DNA of 64,000 nt from NCBI RefSeq assembly GCF_003111685.1, contig NZ_CP022189.1, positions 1 through 64,000 on the forward strand, in the 5' to 3' direction. The stretch is from Alloyangia pacifica. GTDB taxonomy: Bacteria; Pseudomonadota; Alphaproteobacteria; Rhodobacterales; Rhodobacteraceae. Below the pieces are notes generated by a model. That model was not told the origin of the DNA. It did not search any database and saw nothing but the letters and a program-made list of their open reading frames with translations. A program made the translations under genes and the position numbers. The number at the start of each line of letters is the position of its first letter. The stretch's first letter is position 1. Positions 25,303-33,042 of this stretch are shown here, piece by piece.

Positions 25303-26864
25303 CCCATCCGCTGAGCGACACCTGCTGGGACGTCATCATCATCGGCACGGGCATCGGCGGCGGCACGATCGGTCGCGCGCTGGCCGAGGCCGGGCAAAAG
25401 GTGCTTTTCCTCGAACGCGGCCCCACCGGTCAGCGTGCCGCGCGCAATGGGCTTTCAGAGGTCTTCGTCCCCGAGGCCCGACTGGCCCGCGGGCTCTGGC
25501 CCGAGCCGATGCACGCACGGGTAAACGGGATCGAGAGTTCCTTCTACGCCCCGCTCGGCGCCGGGCCGGGCGGCTCCTCGGTCTTCTATGCGGCCACGCT
25601 CGAGCGGCCCGAGCGGCACGATCTCGACGAGTTGCCCAGCCTGCCCCATCCCGCGGGTGGCTGGCCGGTGAGCTATGACGCGCTGCGCCCTTGGTACGAC
25701 CGCGCCGCCGAGCTCTACCGCATTCACGGCACACCCGACCCGCTCTCGCCCGAGCCCGCGCCACCCCTGCGTAGCCCGCCACCGCTCACCGCCACCGAAA
25801 CCGCGCTGATGCAGGCGCTCAAGGCGAACGGCCTGCACCCCTACCACGCCCATACGGCCATCGACCGCACGCCGGACTGCCTCAACTGCCTCGGCAGCAA
25901 GTGCCCCCGGACCTGCAAGATGGACGCGCGCTCTGCCGGGGTGGAGCCCGCGCTGGCCACCGGCAACGCGATGCTGCTCGACCGCGCCGAGGCGACCCGG
26001 CTGCTCAGCCGTGAGGGTCGAGTCGAGGGCGTCGAGGTCCGCCGCGACGGCGAGACCCATGTCTTCCGCGCCGCAACCTACGTGCTTGCCGCCGGGGCGC
26101 TCAACTCGCCGCGCCTGCTGCTCGCCTCGGCCTGCGATGCCTGGCCGGAGGGCGCCGCCAACGGCTCTGGCCTCGTCGGCCGCAACCTGATGTTCCACCT
26201 CAACGAGATGTTCGCGCTCTGGCCGCCGCGCGGGACGCCCGACCTCGGCGCAACCAAGGCGATCTCGCTGCGCGATCTCTACCACGCGGAAGGGACCCGC
26301 ATGGGCACGGTGCAGGCCATGGGTATCCGCGCGTCCTATGGCGAGATCACCTTTTACCTCAATCGTATGCTGGCCCAATCGCGCCTGCGCCACCTGCCAG
26401 GCCTGGCGCAGCTCACCCGCCTGCCCGCCGCCGCCGCGGCAAAGCTCTTCGGCCATGCGCAGATCTTCGTCGGCCTGCTCGAGGATCTGCCCTACCCCGA
26501 AAACCGCGTCACCTACGACCCGGCGCAGCCACACCGGCTGTCGGTCGACTACACGCTGCATCCCGAGCTGCTGCAGCGCCGCCGTGCCTTCCGCAAGGCG
26601 ATCTCGCGCACCCTGAGGGGCCAGCGCCGCATGTTTCTCGGCCGCGCCCCCGAGCTGAATTTCGGCCACCCCTCGGGCACGCTGCGCTTCGGCACCGACC
26701 CCCGGAGCTCGGTGCTCGACCCGGACTGCCGCGCCCACGGGCTGCGCAACTTGCGGGTGGCGGATGCGTCCTTCATGCCAAGTTCGATGGGGGTGAACCC
26801 CAGCCTGACCATCGCCGCCAATGCCCTGCGCGTGGCCGATTCCCTCCTCAAGGAGCGCAGATGA
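25299..26864 (+). CDS. GMC-family flavin oxidoreductase with a four-cysteine motif
   Basis: 521 residues from GTG 25299, which overlaps the stop of the acyltransferase gene (GTGA); the longer open frame upstream lies inside that gene and is rejected. FAD-binding motif VIIIGTGIGGGTIG at about 12-25; the C-terminal block RVADASFMPSSMGVNPSL is the standard GMC end. C194-x2-C197-x4-C202-x3-C206 resembles the Fe-S site of sugar-oxidising GMC enzymes such as glucoside 3-dehydrogenase. It may oxidise a sugar hydroxyl in the pathway, together with the reductase that follows. Confidence 0.82.
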   Translation: MTHPLSDTCWDVIIIGTGIGGGTIGRALAEAGQKVLFLERGPTGQRAARNGLSEVFVPEARLARGLWPEPMHARVNGIESSFYAPLGAGPGGSSVFYAATLERPERHDLDELPSLPHPAGGWPVSYDALRPWYDRAAELYRIHGTPDPLSPEPAPPLRSPPPLTATETALMQALKANGLHPYHAHTAIDRTPDCLNCLGSKCPRTCKMDARSAGVEPALATGNAMLLDRAEATRLLSREGRVEGVEVRRDGETHVFRAATYVLAAGALNSPRLLLASACDAWPEGAANGSGLVGRNLMFHLNEMFALWPPRGTPDLGATKAISLRDLYHAEGTRMGTVQAMGIRASYGEITFYLNRMLAQSRLRHLPGLAQLTRLPAAAAAKLFGHAQIFVGLLEDLPYPENRVTYDPAQPHRLSVDYTLHPELLQRRRAFRKAISRTLRGQRRMFLGRAPELNFGHPSGTLRFGTDPRSSVLDPDCRAHGLRNLRVADASFMPSSMGVNPSLTIAANALRVADSLLKERR

Positions 26865-27634
26865 CCCAGCTCACCCCCGCGAGCGGCATCGCCGTCGTCA
26901 CCGGCGCGGGCTCCGGCCTTGGCCGCGCCATGGCGATCGAGCTGACGAAACGCGGCTTCAGCGTCGCCGGCCTCGGCCGCCGCCGCGCCGCGCTGGAAGA
27001 GACCCGCGCCAAGGCCGAGCCGGGGCGCTTCCACCTCTACCCCACCGATGTCGCCGCGCCGCAGGAGGTCGCCGAGACCTTTGCGCGCATAAGGGCCGAG
27101 CACGGGCGCATCGCGCTTCTGGTCAACAACGCCGCGACCTACCCGCGCCGCGACATCCTCGACGAGAGCACCGAAAGCTTCCTGCGGACCGTCGCCACCA
27201 ACCTCGGCGGCACCGTCGCCTGCTGCCGCGCCGCGCTCGAGGGCATGGTCGAGGACGGGCACGGGCGCATTCTCAACGTCGCCACCTTCGCCGACGTCGC
27301 GCCGCTGCCCGCCTCGTCCGCCTATTCCGTCTCGAAGGGCGCCGCGCGCATCTTCACCCGCGCGCTGATCGCGGATCTGGCGGACCGCTTCCCCGAGATC
27401 GTCATCACCGACTGGATGCCGGGAATGCTGCGCACGCAGATGGGCATTCCGGACGGAGTACCGCCCGAACGGGCCGCACGGTGGGGCGTGGCGCTGGCGC
27501 TCGATGCCGATCCGGCACTCACCGGGGCGACATTCGAGATGGACCGGGAGATCCTGCCGCAGCTTGGCCTGAAGGGCAGGCTCAAGAACCTGCTGATGAT
27601 GCGCCGACGCAGACCACGGCGGATCTCACCCTAG
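26861..27634 (+). CDS. Short-chain dehydrogenase/reductase
   Basis: 257 residues, ATG overlapping the preceding stop (ATGA). The cofactor motif VVTGAGSGLG (about 12-21), NNA at about 89-91 and the catalytic Y-x3-K in SAYSVSKGAARIF mark a classical SDR. Coupled translation with the GMC oxidase suggests oxidation followed by reduction of the same sugar, that is, an epimerisation; this is inference. Its TAG stop shares the palindrome CTAG with the stop of the convergent gene. Confidence 0.85.
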   Translation: MTQLTPASGIAVVTGAGSGLGRAMAIELTKRGFSVAGLGRRRAALEETRAKAEPGRFHLYPTDVAAPQEVAETFARIRAEHGRIALLVNNAATYPRRDILDESTESFLRTVATNLGGTVACCRAALEGMVEDGHGRILNVATFADVAPLPASSAYSVSKGAARIFTRALIADLADRFPEIVITDWMPGMLRTQMGIPDGVPPERAARWGVALALDADPALTGATFEMDREILPQLGLKGRLKNLLMMRRRRPRRISP

Positions 27635-28407
27635 GGGCGGAGTGTAAAGAAACGTAGCAGCAGCGCCCGCGCCGATTGCGCCGGCAGGATCGACAGGCAG
27701 CGCAGGTAGCGCAGCCCCAGCCGCCCCGGGCTGTTCGCCGCGCGCCACAGCCATTCCAGCGCCAGCTTGCGCGTCCATGCCGGCGCGCGCTGCTGGGTAC
27801 CGGCAAGGAAATCCAGCCCCGCGCCGATCCCGGCAAAGCCCACGTTCGGCGCCAGCTTGCGCCCGACCGCGGCAAACATCTCCTGCTTGGGGGCGCCGAG
27901 CGCGACAAAGCACAGCCCCGCCCCGGAGGCGGTGATCTCGTCGAAAACCGGCAGCGCCTCGGCCCCCTCGGGATCGAAGCCCATGGGCGGAGCGATCAGG
28001 CACACCACGCTCAGGTCGCGTACCTCGCGTTCGAGGTAACTGCGCGCGCGCGACAGCGCCGCGGGCGTGCTGCCGACCAGCGCCACGCCGATGCCTTGCT
28101 TCGCCGCGATGCGCGCCAGTGGCAGGATCGCGTCGGAGCCGGGAATCAGCTCTACCGGTCGTCCTGCGAGCCGCGAGAGCCAGACGATGGGATTGCCATC
28201 GGCGACGACAAGATCCTGCGCCGCATAGGCGGCCCGGAACTTCGGCGAGCGGCTCAGTTTGACCAGATGGTCGAGGTTGATGGTTGCCAGCGCAAAGCCT
28301 TGCCTCTGGGCGAGTCGCTCGGTCACACGTGCCTGCAACGCGGCCCAGGTGGGCACGCTGATGGCGACGCGCTGGCCGCCAACCCGAAATTCCATGCGCG
28401 GATACAT
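27631..28407 (-). CDS. WecG/TagA/CpsF family glycosyltransferase (GT26)
   Basis: 258 residues. Family hallmarks: ATINLDHLVKLSRSPKF, ADGNPIVWLSRLAG with the conserved Asp, and GAPKQEMF near residue 170. The family transfers ManNAc, ManNAcA or glucose-type sugars to lipid-linked acceptors early in polysaccharide assembly at the cytoplasmic face of the membrane. It is convergent with the SDR gene (stops overlap in CTAG) and divergent from the Gfo/Idh gene. An internal ATG at 28395 is an alternative start; neither has a clear ribosome binding site. Confidence 0.88.
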   Translation of the reverse strand: MYPRMEFRVGGQRVAISVPTWAALQARVTERLAQRQGFALATINLDHLVKLSRSPKFRAAYAAQDLVVADGNPIVWLSRLAGRPVELIPGSDAILPLARIAAKQGIGVALVGSTPAALSRARSYLEREVRDLSVVCLIAPPMGFDPEGAEALPVFDEITASGAGLCFVALGAPKQEMFAAVGRKLAPNVGFAGIGAGLDFLAGTQQRAPAWTRKLALEWLWRAANSPGRLGLRYLRCLSILPAQSARALLLRFFTLRP

Positions 28408-28734
28408 CGGCGCGCGACATCCTTATTTCGCCCCGTCGGGGAATGTGGCGCATGGCCCCGGGCGATCCTAGCAGGCCGGGGCGATTTGCCCATGACCGTG
28501 GCCGCCGTGCCGCAGTCGCGAGACAAATGCACCGCGATCGAAGCAATGCGCCGAAGAGACCTGCGCAGCGCCGAAATTCCGTCAAAGTTCTCTGCTGAAT
28601 GGCGTCCCTGAGGCGCCTCCCGAAATGCGCATCCAGTTTTTGCACGACCCGTAGTCAGGTACCCCGATGAACGCCCTTCGCCTCCCTCGCACCGCGCGCG
28701 CCTGCAGCGCGCTCCGCTGCGGTACGGGCCTCCG
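28408..28734. other. 327-base divergent promoter region
   Basis: Between the GT26 gene (minus) and the Gfo/Idh gene (plus). A perfect hairpin GCAGCG-N5-CGCTGC (28704-28720) stands 14 bases before the plus-strand ATG, where it could affect translation. No convincing -35/-10 pair and no believable small gene seen. Confidence 0.4.
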
Positions 28735-29862
28735 ATGACCGGCACCATCGCCCTGCTTGGCTGCGGTTTCGTCGCCGATCTCTACCTGCGCTCGCTACAG
28801 GCGATGCAGGGCATCGCCGTCCATGCCGTCCACGACCGCGACGCCGCCCGCCTGTCGCGTTTCTGCGGCCATTGGCAGCTGCGTGCCGAGCCCGATCTCG
28901 AGGCCTTCATCGCTGGCCTGCCCCAGGGCTGCGTGGTGCTCAACCTGACGAACCCCGCCGAACACTACGCGCTGAACCTAAGGCTGCTCGAGGCGGGGCA
29001 CCATGTCTATTGCGAGAAACCTCTCGCCATGGAAGTTGGGCAGGCCAAGGCGCTGCACGCGCTAGCCTTGAAAAAGGGCCTGCTGCTCGCCTCCGCCCCC
29101 TGCTCGGTGCTGGGCGAGGCGGCGCAGACGCTGGGGCACGCGCTGCGCCACGGCACCGCAGGCACGCCGCGCGCGATCTACGCCGAGCTCGACGACGGTT
29201 TCATCCCCCAGGCGCCATACACCGGCTGGCACAGCGAGACCGGCGCGCCGTGGCCCTATGAGGACGAGTTCGCAACCGGCTGCACGCTGGAACATGCGGG
29301 CTATTACCTCACCTGGCTGATCTCGTGGTTCGGCACCGTCCGCAAAGTGGTCGCCGCCTCGGCCGAAGTGCTGCCGGACAAGGCCGGGCTGACAGCTTCC
29401 GCCCCGGACCTCTCTGTTGCGACGCTCTTCTTCGAGAACGGACCGGTCACCCGGCTCACCTGCTCGATCGTCGCCAGCCACGGCCATGGCATCCGCATCT
29501 TCGGCGACAAGGGCGTGCTGAGCTGCGAGGCCTCCTGGGACAACGATGCCAAGGTGCGCTTCGCCAGGCGCCGCACGCTGCGCCGGCGGCTGATCGAGAG
29601 CCCCTTCCCCCGCCGCCTCCGGCTGCCACACCCAACCCATCCCAAGGTGAAACGCTGGGGCGCCGCTGCGATGAACTTCATGCTCGGCCCCGCCGAAATG
29701 CTGGAGTCCCTGCGCGAGCGCCGCCCCTGCCGCCTGTCGTCGGAGTTTGCCTTGCACCTGACCGAGGTCACGCTGGCGATCCAGAACGCCGGCGAGGACA
29801 GCGGCCTGCAGGTGATGACCACCCGCTGCGATCCCATGGAGCCGATGCCATGGGCGAAGTGA
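28735..29862 (+). CDS. Gfo/Idh/MocA family oxidoreductase
   Basis: 375 residues. N-terminal Rossmann fold (IALLGCGFVADLYL, about 5-18), the family motif YCEKPLAME with the conserved Glu-Lys-Pro, then the alpha/beta substrate domain. The family oxidises or reduces sugar hydroxyls with NAD(P), often on nucleotide sugars. Its last 13 bases overlap the next gene, an NAD-epimerase/dehydratase-like protein. The same two folds recur fused at 33043-35148, so the pair probably acts in sequence. Confidence 0.88.
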   Translation: MTGTIALLGCGFVADLYLRSLQAMQGIAVHAVHDRDAARLSRFCGHWQLRAEPDLEAFIAGLPQGCVVLNLTNPAEHYALNLRLLEAGHHVYCEKPLAMEVGQAKALHALALKKGLLLASAPCSVLGEAAQTLGHALRHGTAGTPRAIYAELDDGFIPQAPYTGWHSETGAPWPYEDEFATGCTLEHAGYYLTWLISWFGTVRKVVAASAEVLPDKAGLTASAPDLSVATLFFENGPVTRLTCSIVASHGHGIRIFGDKGVLSCEASWDNDAKVRFARRRTLRRRLIESPFPRRLRLPHPTHPKVKRWGAAAMNFMLGPAEMLESLRERRPCRLSSEFALHLTEVTLAIQNAGEDSGLQVMTTRCDPMEPMPWAK

Positions 29863-30866
29863 CTGGAAAAATGACCGACGCAGCGATCGACGATGGGACC
29901 GGCCAAACTCGAATCCTGCTGACCGGCGCCACCGGCTTCCTCGGCCGCGCGGTGCTTGCCGAGGCCCGCGCGCAGCGGCTGCAGGTTATCGCGCTCTGCC
30001 GCGCCGCCGCGCCGGAGAAGGGCGCTCAAGGCAAGGTCATAAGCTGGATCGAGGCCGATCTCGCGGACCCCGCCTGCATCCCGCGCCTGCGCGAGGCGGC
30101 CCGGGGCTGTTCGGCAGTGATCCATGCCGCGGCGCATCTCGGCTCCGACGAGGCTGCTGTCACCGCGGCCACCGTGGACGGCACCCGCCACCTGCTCGCC
30201 GCGCTCGAGGGGCTGCAGCTGCACCTCGTGCTGGTCAGCTCGATCGGCGTCTACGACACTGCCCGGCTCTCCCCCGGAGCCGACGTCACCGAACGGACCC
30301 CGCTCGAAACCAGCGCCACGGCCCGCGACCCATATATCGCCGGAAAGCTCGCGCAGGAAGAGCTCTGCCGCGCCGCTGACCTGCCGCTCTGGATCCTTCG
30401 GCCGGGCGTCATATTCGGCGCGGGACGCACGTGGAATGCCCATCTTGGCCCAACGCTCGGCCCGCTGCTGATCCGCGTCGGCACCAAGGGAGAGCTGCCG
30501 CTCGCCCATGTCTCGCATGTGGCGAAACGCCTGCTGCAGGCCGCCCTGCGCCGCCCCGACGGGGTGCGCGTGGTCAATGTCATCGACCCCGACCGTCCCG
30601 ACCGCACCCGCTTCCTGCGGGCCCATGCCGCGTCGGGCTGGCCGAAAGCGGTGCTGCCGCTGCCCTGGCCGCTCTGGATGCTGGCCGCGAAGCTGCTGGC
30701 GCCGCTGGCCTCGCGCCTGCCCGGCCTGCTGCGCGTGCCGGTGCTCAAGGCACGGATGATGCCGCTGCACTACCCCGACAAGGGGCTCGTCGCGGCGCTC
30801 GGCTCGCTACCGCAGGACCGCTTCGGCGCGCTCATGGCCCGCGCCCTGCAGGAGAGCCGCGAATGA
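29850..30866 (+). CDS. NAD-dependent epimerase/dehydratase-like extended SDR
   Basis: 338 residues from ATG 29850, preceded by GGAGCC; a long open frame upstream is a shadow of the oxidoreductase gene. Glycine motif LLTGATGFLGRAVL, an active-site-like stretch VSSIGVYD and Y-x3-K in PYIAGKLAQEE place it in the extended SDRs that act on nucleotide sugars. Overlaps its Gfo/Idh neighbour by 13 bases and the following glycosyltransferase by 4. The substrate is unknown. Confidence 0.85.
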   Translation: MGEVTGKMTDAAIDDGTGQTRILLTGATGFLGRAVLAEARAQRLQVIALCRAAAPEKGAQGKVISWIEADLADPACIPRLREAARGCSAVIHAAAHLGSDEAAVTAATVDGTRHLLAALEGLQLHLVLVSSIGVYDTARLSPGADVTERTPLETSATARDPYIAGKLAQEELCRAADLPLWILRPGVIFGAGRTWNAHLGPTLGPLLIRVGTKGELPLAHVSHVAKRLLQAALRRPDGVRVVNVIDPDRPDRTRFLRAHAASGWPKAVLPLPWPLWMLAAKLLAPLASRLPGLLRVPVLKARMMPLHYPDKGLVAALGSLPQDRFGALMARALQESRE

Positions 30867-32077
30867 GCCTGCCCAAGCTCGCCTATCTTACCGGTGAATA
30901 CCCCCGCGCCTCGGACACCTTCATCCAGCGCGAGGTCGCCGCCCTGCGCGAGCTCGGCCACGAGGTGCTGACCTGCTCGATCCGCACCACGGGCCCCGAG
31001 CATCTCGTCGGCCCCGAGCAGCGCGCCGAACACGCGCGGACCTTCAAGGTGCTGGATGCCTGCCGGTCGCCGCTGCGGCTGCTCCGTGCCCATGCCCGGG
31101 GGATGCGCCGGCCCCGCCGCTACCTGCGCGCGCTGACACTCGCGTGGCGCAGCGCACCGAAGGGACTCAAGGGGCGCGCCTTCAACCTGATCTACTTTGC
31201 CGAGGCCGGGGTGCTGGCCGAGGCGCTGGAGAACGCCGGCGTGCAGCATTTGCACAACCACATCGCAAAGGCGTCCTGCACCGTCGCCATGCTGGCCTCG
31301 GAGCTGTCGGGCATCCCTTTCAGCTTCACCATCCACGGGCCTGACATCTTCTTCGAGCCGCAGCACTGGCGCATCGACGAAAAGACCCGCCGGGCCCGCT
31401 TTGTCGCCTGCATCAGCGCCTTTTGCCGCGCGCAGCTCATGTGCTTCGCGGGCCGGCCGGACTGGAACAAGCTGAAGATCATCCACTGCGGCATCGAGCC
31501 CACGCGCTACGCGCCCTCGCGGCACGAAGGGCAGACCCTGCTCTTCACCGGCCGTCTTGCCGGGGTGAAGGGCGTGCCGGTCCTGCTGCGCGCACTGTCG
31601 GCGCTCGCACCGCGACACCCGGAGCTGCGTCTGCGCCTCATCGGTGACGGACCCGAACGCGCGGTGCTGGAGGCCATGGCGGCCGAGTTGGGCATCGCCG
31701 CGCGCACCGAGTTCCTCGGCTACCGCTCGCAGGCCGAGGTCGCAGAAGCGCTGGCCGAGGCCGACGTCTTCGTCTTGCCGAGCTTCGCCGAGGGCGTGCC
31801 CGTGGTGCTGATGGAGGCGATGGCCGCGCAGGTGCCGGTCGTGACCACCCGCATCGCCGGGGTGCCCGAGCTGGTCGATCACGGCGTCAGCGGCCTGCTG
31901 GTGCCGCCGGGCGAGGCTGAGGCGCTGACCGAGGCACTGGACGCCCTGCTCGCCGACCCGGACCTGCGGCGCAGCATGGGCGCCGCAGGCCGCGCCAAGG
32001 TCGAGGCCCACTTCACCGCGAAGACCGAGGCGGCAAAGCTCTCCGCCCTCTTCTGTGCAACCGAGCCTCGCGCATGA
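30863..32077 (+). CDS. Glycosyltransferase, GT4 family
   Basis: 404 residues from ATG 30863 with GGAGAGCCGCGA upstream and an ATGA overlap with the previous stop; the longer frame is a shadow. N-terminal LAYLTGEYPRASDTFIQREV is typical of colanic acid/amylovoran-type enzymes. The C-terminal donor domain has LLFTGRLAGVKGVPVLLRAL and EX7E in EGVPVVLME. Likely a retaining transferase adding one residue of the repeat unit at the cytoplasmic face. Confidence 0.88.
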   Translation: MSLPKLAYLTGEYPRASDTFIQREVAALRELGHEVLTCSIRTTGPEHLVGPEQRAEHARTFKVLDACRSPLRLLRAHARGMRRPRRYLRALTLAWRSAPKGLKGRAFNLIYFAEAGVLAEALENAGVQHLHNHIAKASCTVAMLASELSGIPFSFTIHGPDIFFEPQHWRIDEKTRRARFVACISAFCRAQLMCFAGRPDWNKLKIIHCGIEPTRYAPSRHEGQTLLFTGRLAGVKGVPVLLRALSALAPRHPELRLRLIGDGPERAVLEAMAAELGIAARTEFLGYRSQAEVAEALAEADVFVLPSFAEGVPVVLMEAMAAQVPVVTTRIAGVPELVDHGVSGLLVPPGEAEALTEALDALLADPDLRRSMGAAGRAKVEAHFTAKTEAAKLSALFCATEPRA

Positions 32078-33033
32078 CCGCCGTCGACGTCGTTCTCATC
32101 GGCCGCAACGAGGGCGACCGGCTGGTCGCCGCGCTGGCCTCGGTGATGGGACAGGCGCGGCAGGTGGTCTATGTGGACAGCGGCTCCACCGACGGCAGCC
32201 TCGCCGCGGCGCGCGACGCCGGGGCGAAAGTGGTGGAACTGGACCTGAGCACCCCCTTCACCGCCGCCCGCGCCCGCAACGCGGGTTTCGCGGCGCTCGA
32301 CGATCCGCAGCTCGTGCAGTTCATCGACGGCGACTGCGCCCTGGTGCCCGGCTGGCTCGACAGCGCCCGCGCCCATATGCGCGCGCACCCGAAGACCGGG
32401 CTTGTCACCGGCTGGCGCGCAGAGATCCACCGCGACGCCAGCCTCTACAACCAGCTCTGCGACGTCGAATGGCACCGGCCCGCCGGTGAAATCCGCACCT
32501 GCGGCGGCGACATGATGCTGCGCGCCGAAGCCTTCATCGAGGTCGGCGGTTTCGACCCCAGGGTGATCGCCGCCGAGGACGACGAGGTCTGCACCCGCCT
32601 GCGCAAGGCCGGCTGGACGCTGGAACGGCTTCCGCGGGAGATGACCCGCCACGACGCCGCCATGCTGCACTTCGGTCAATGGTGGAAACGCGCCGTGCGC
32701 ACCGGCCATGGCTTCGCGCAGGTCGGCCATTTGCACCCTGACTGCTTCACCACCGAGCGCAAGCGCGCGCTGGTCTATGCGCTGCTGCTGCCGCTTTTGA
32801 TCCTTCTCGGTGCCGCCCTTTTCTGGCCGCTCGCCCTTGCAGCGCTGGCCGTCTACCCGCTCAACTGGATGCGCACGGCGCAGGGCCTGCGCCGCGAGGG
32901 GCTGCCAGCCCCCGAGGCGCGCCGCCATGCGCTGCTGCTCACCCTGTCCAAATTTCCCAACCTCATCGGCATGGCCACCTTCCACTCGCGCCGACTGAGA
33001 CAGGCGCCCATGCGCCTGATCGAGTACAAGTAA
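32074..33033 (+). CDS. Glycosyltransferase, GT2 family with C-terminal membrane segments
   Basis: 319 residues, ATGA overlap with the upstream gene. The GT-A fold shows DVVLIGRNEGDRL, VDSGSTDGS and a metal-binding FIDGDC near 85-90, then GGDMMLRAEAFIEVGGFDP. Hydrophobic helices at about 232-262 suggest membrane association. An inverting transferase of the polysaccharide pathway; sugar unknown. Confidence 0.86.
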   Translation: MTAVDVVLIGRNEGDRLVAALASVMGQARQVVYVDSGSTDGSLAAARDAGAKVVELDLSTPFTAARARNAGFAALDDPQLVQFIDGDCALVPGWLDSARAHMRAHPKTGLVTGWRAEIHRDASLYNQLCDVEWHRPAGEIRTCGGDMMLRAEAFIEVGGFDPRVIAAEDDEVCTRLRKAGWTLERLPREMTRHDAAMLHFGQWWKRAVRTGHGFAQVGHLHPDCFTTERKRALVYALLLPLLILLGAALFWPLALAALAVYPLNWMRTAQGLRREGLPAPEARRHALLLTLSKFPNLIGMATFHSRRLRQAPMRLIEYK

Positions 33034-33042
33034 GGAGCCCTC

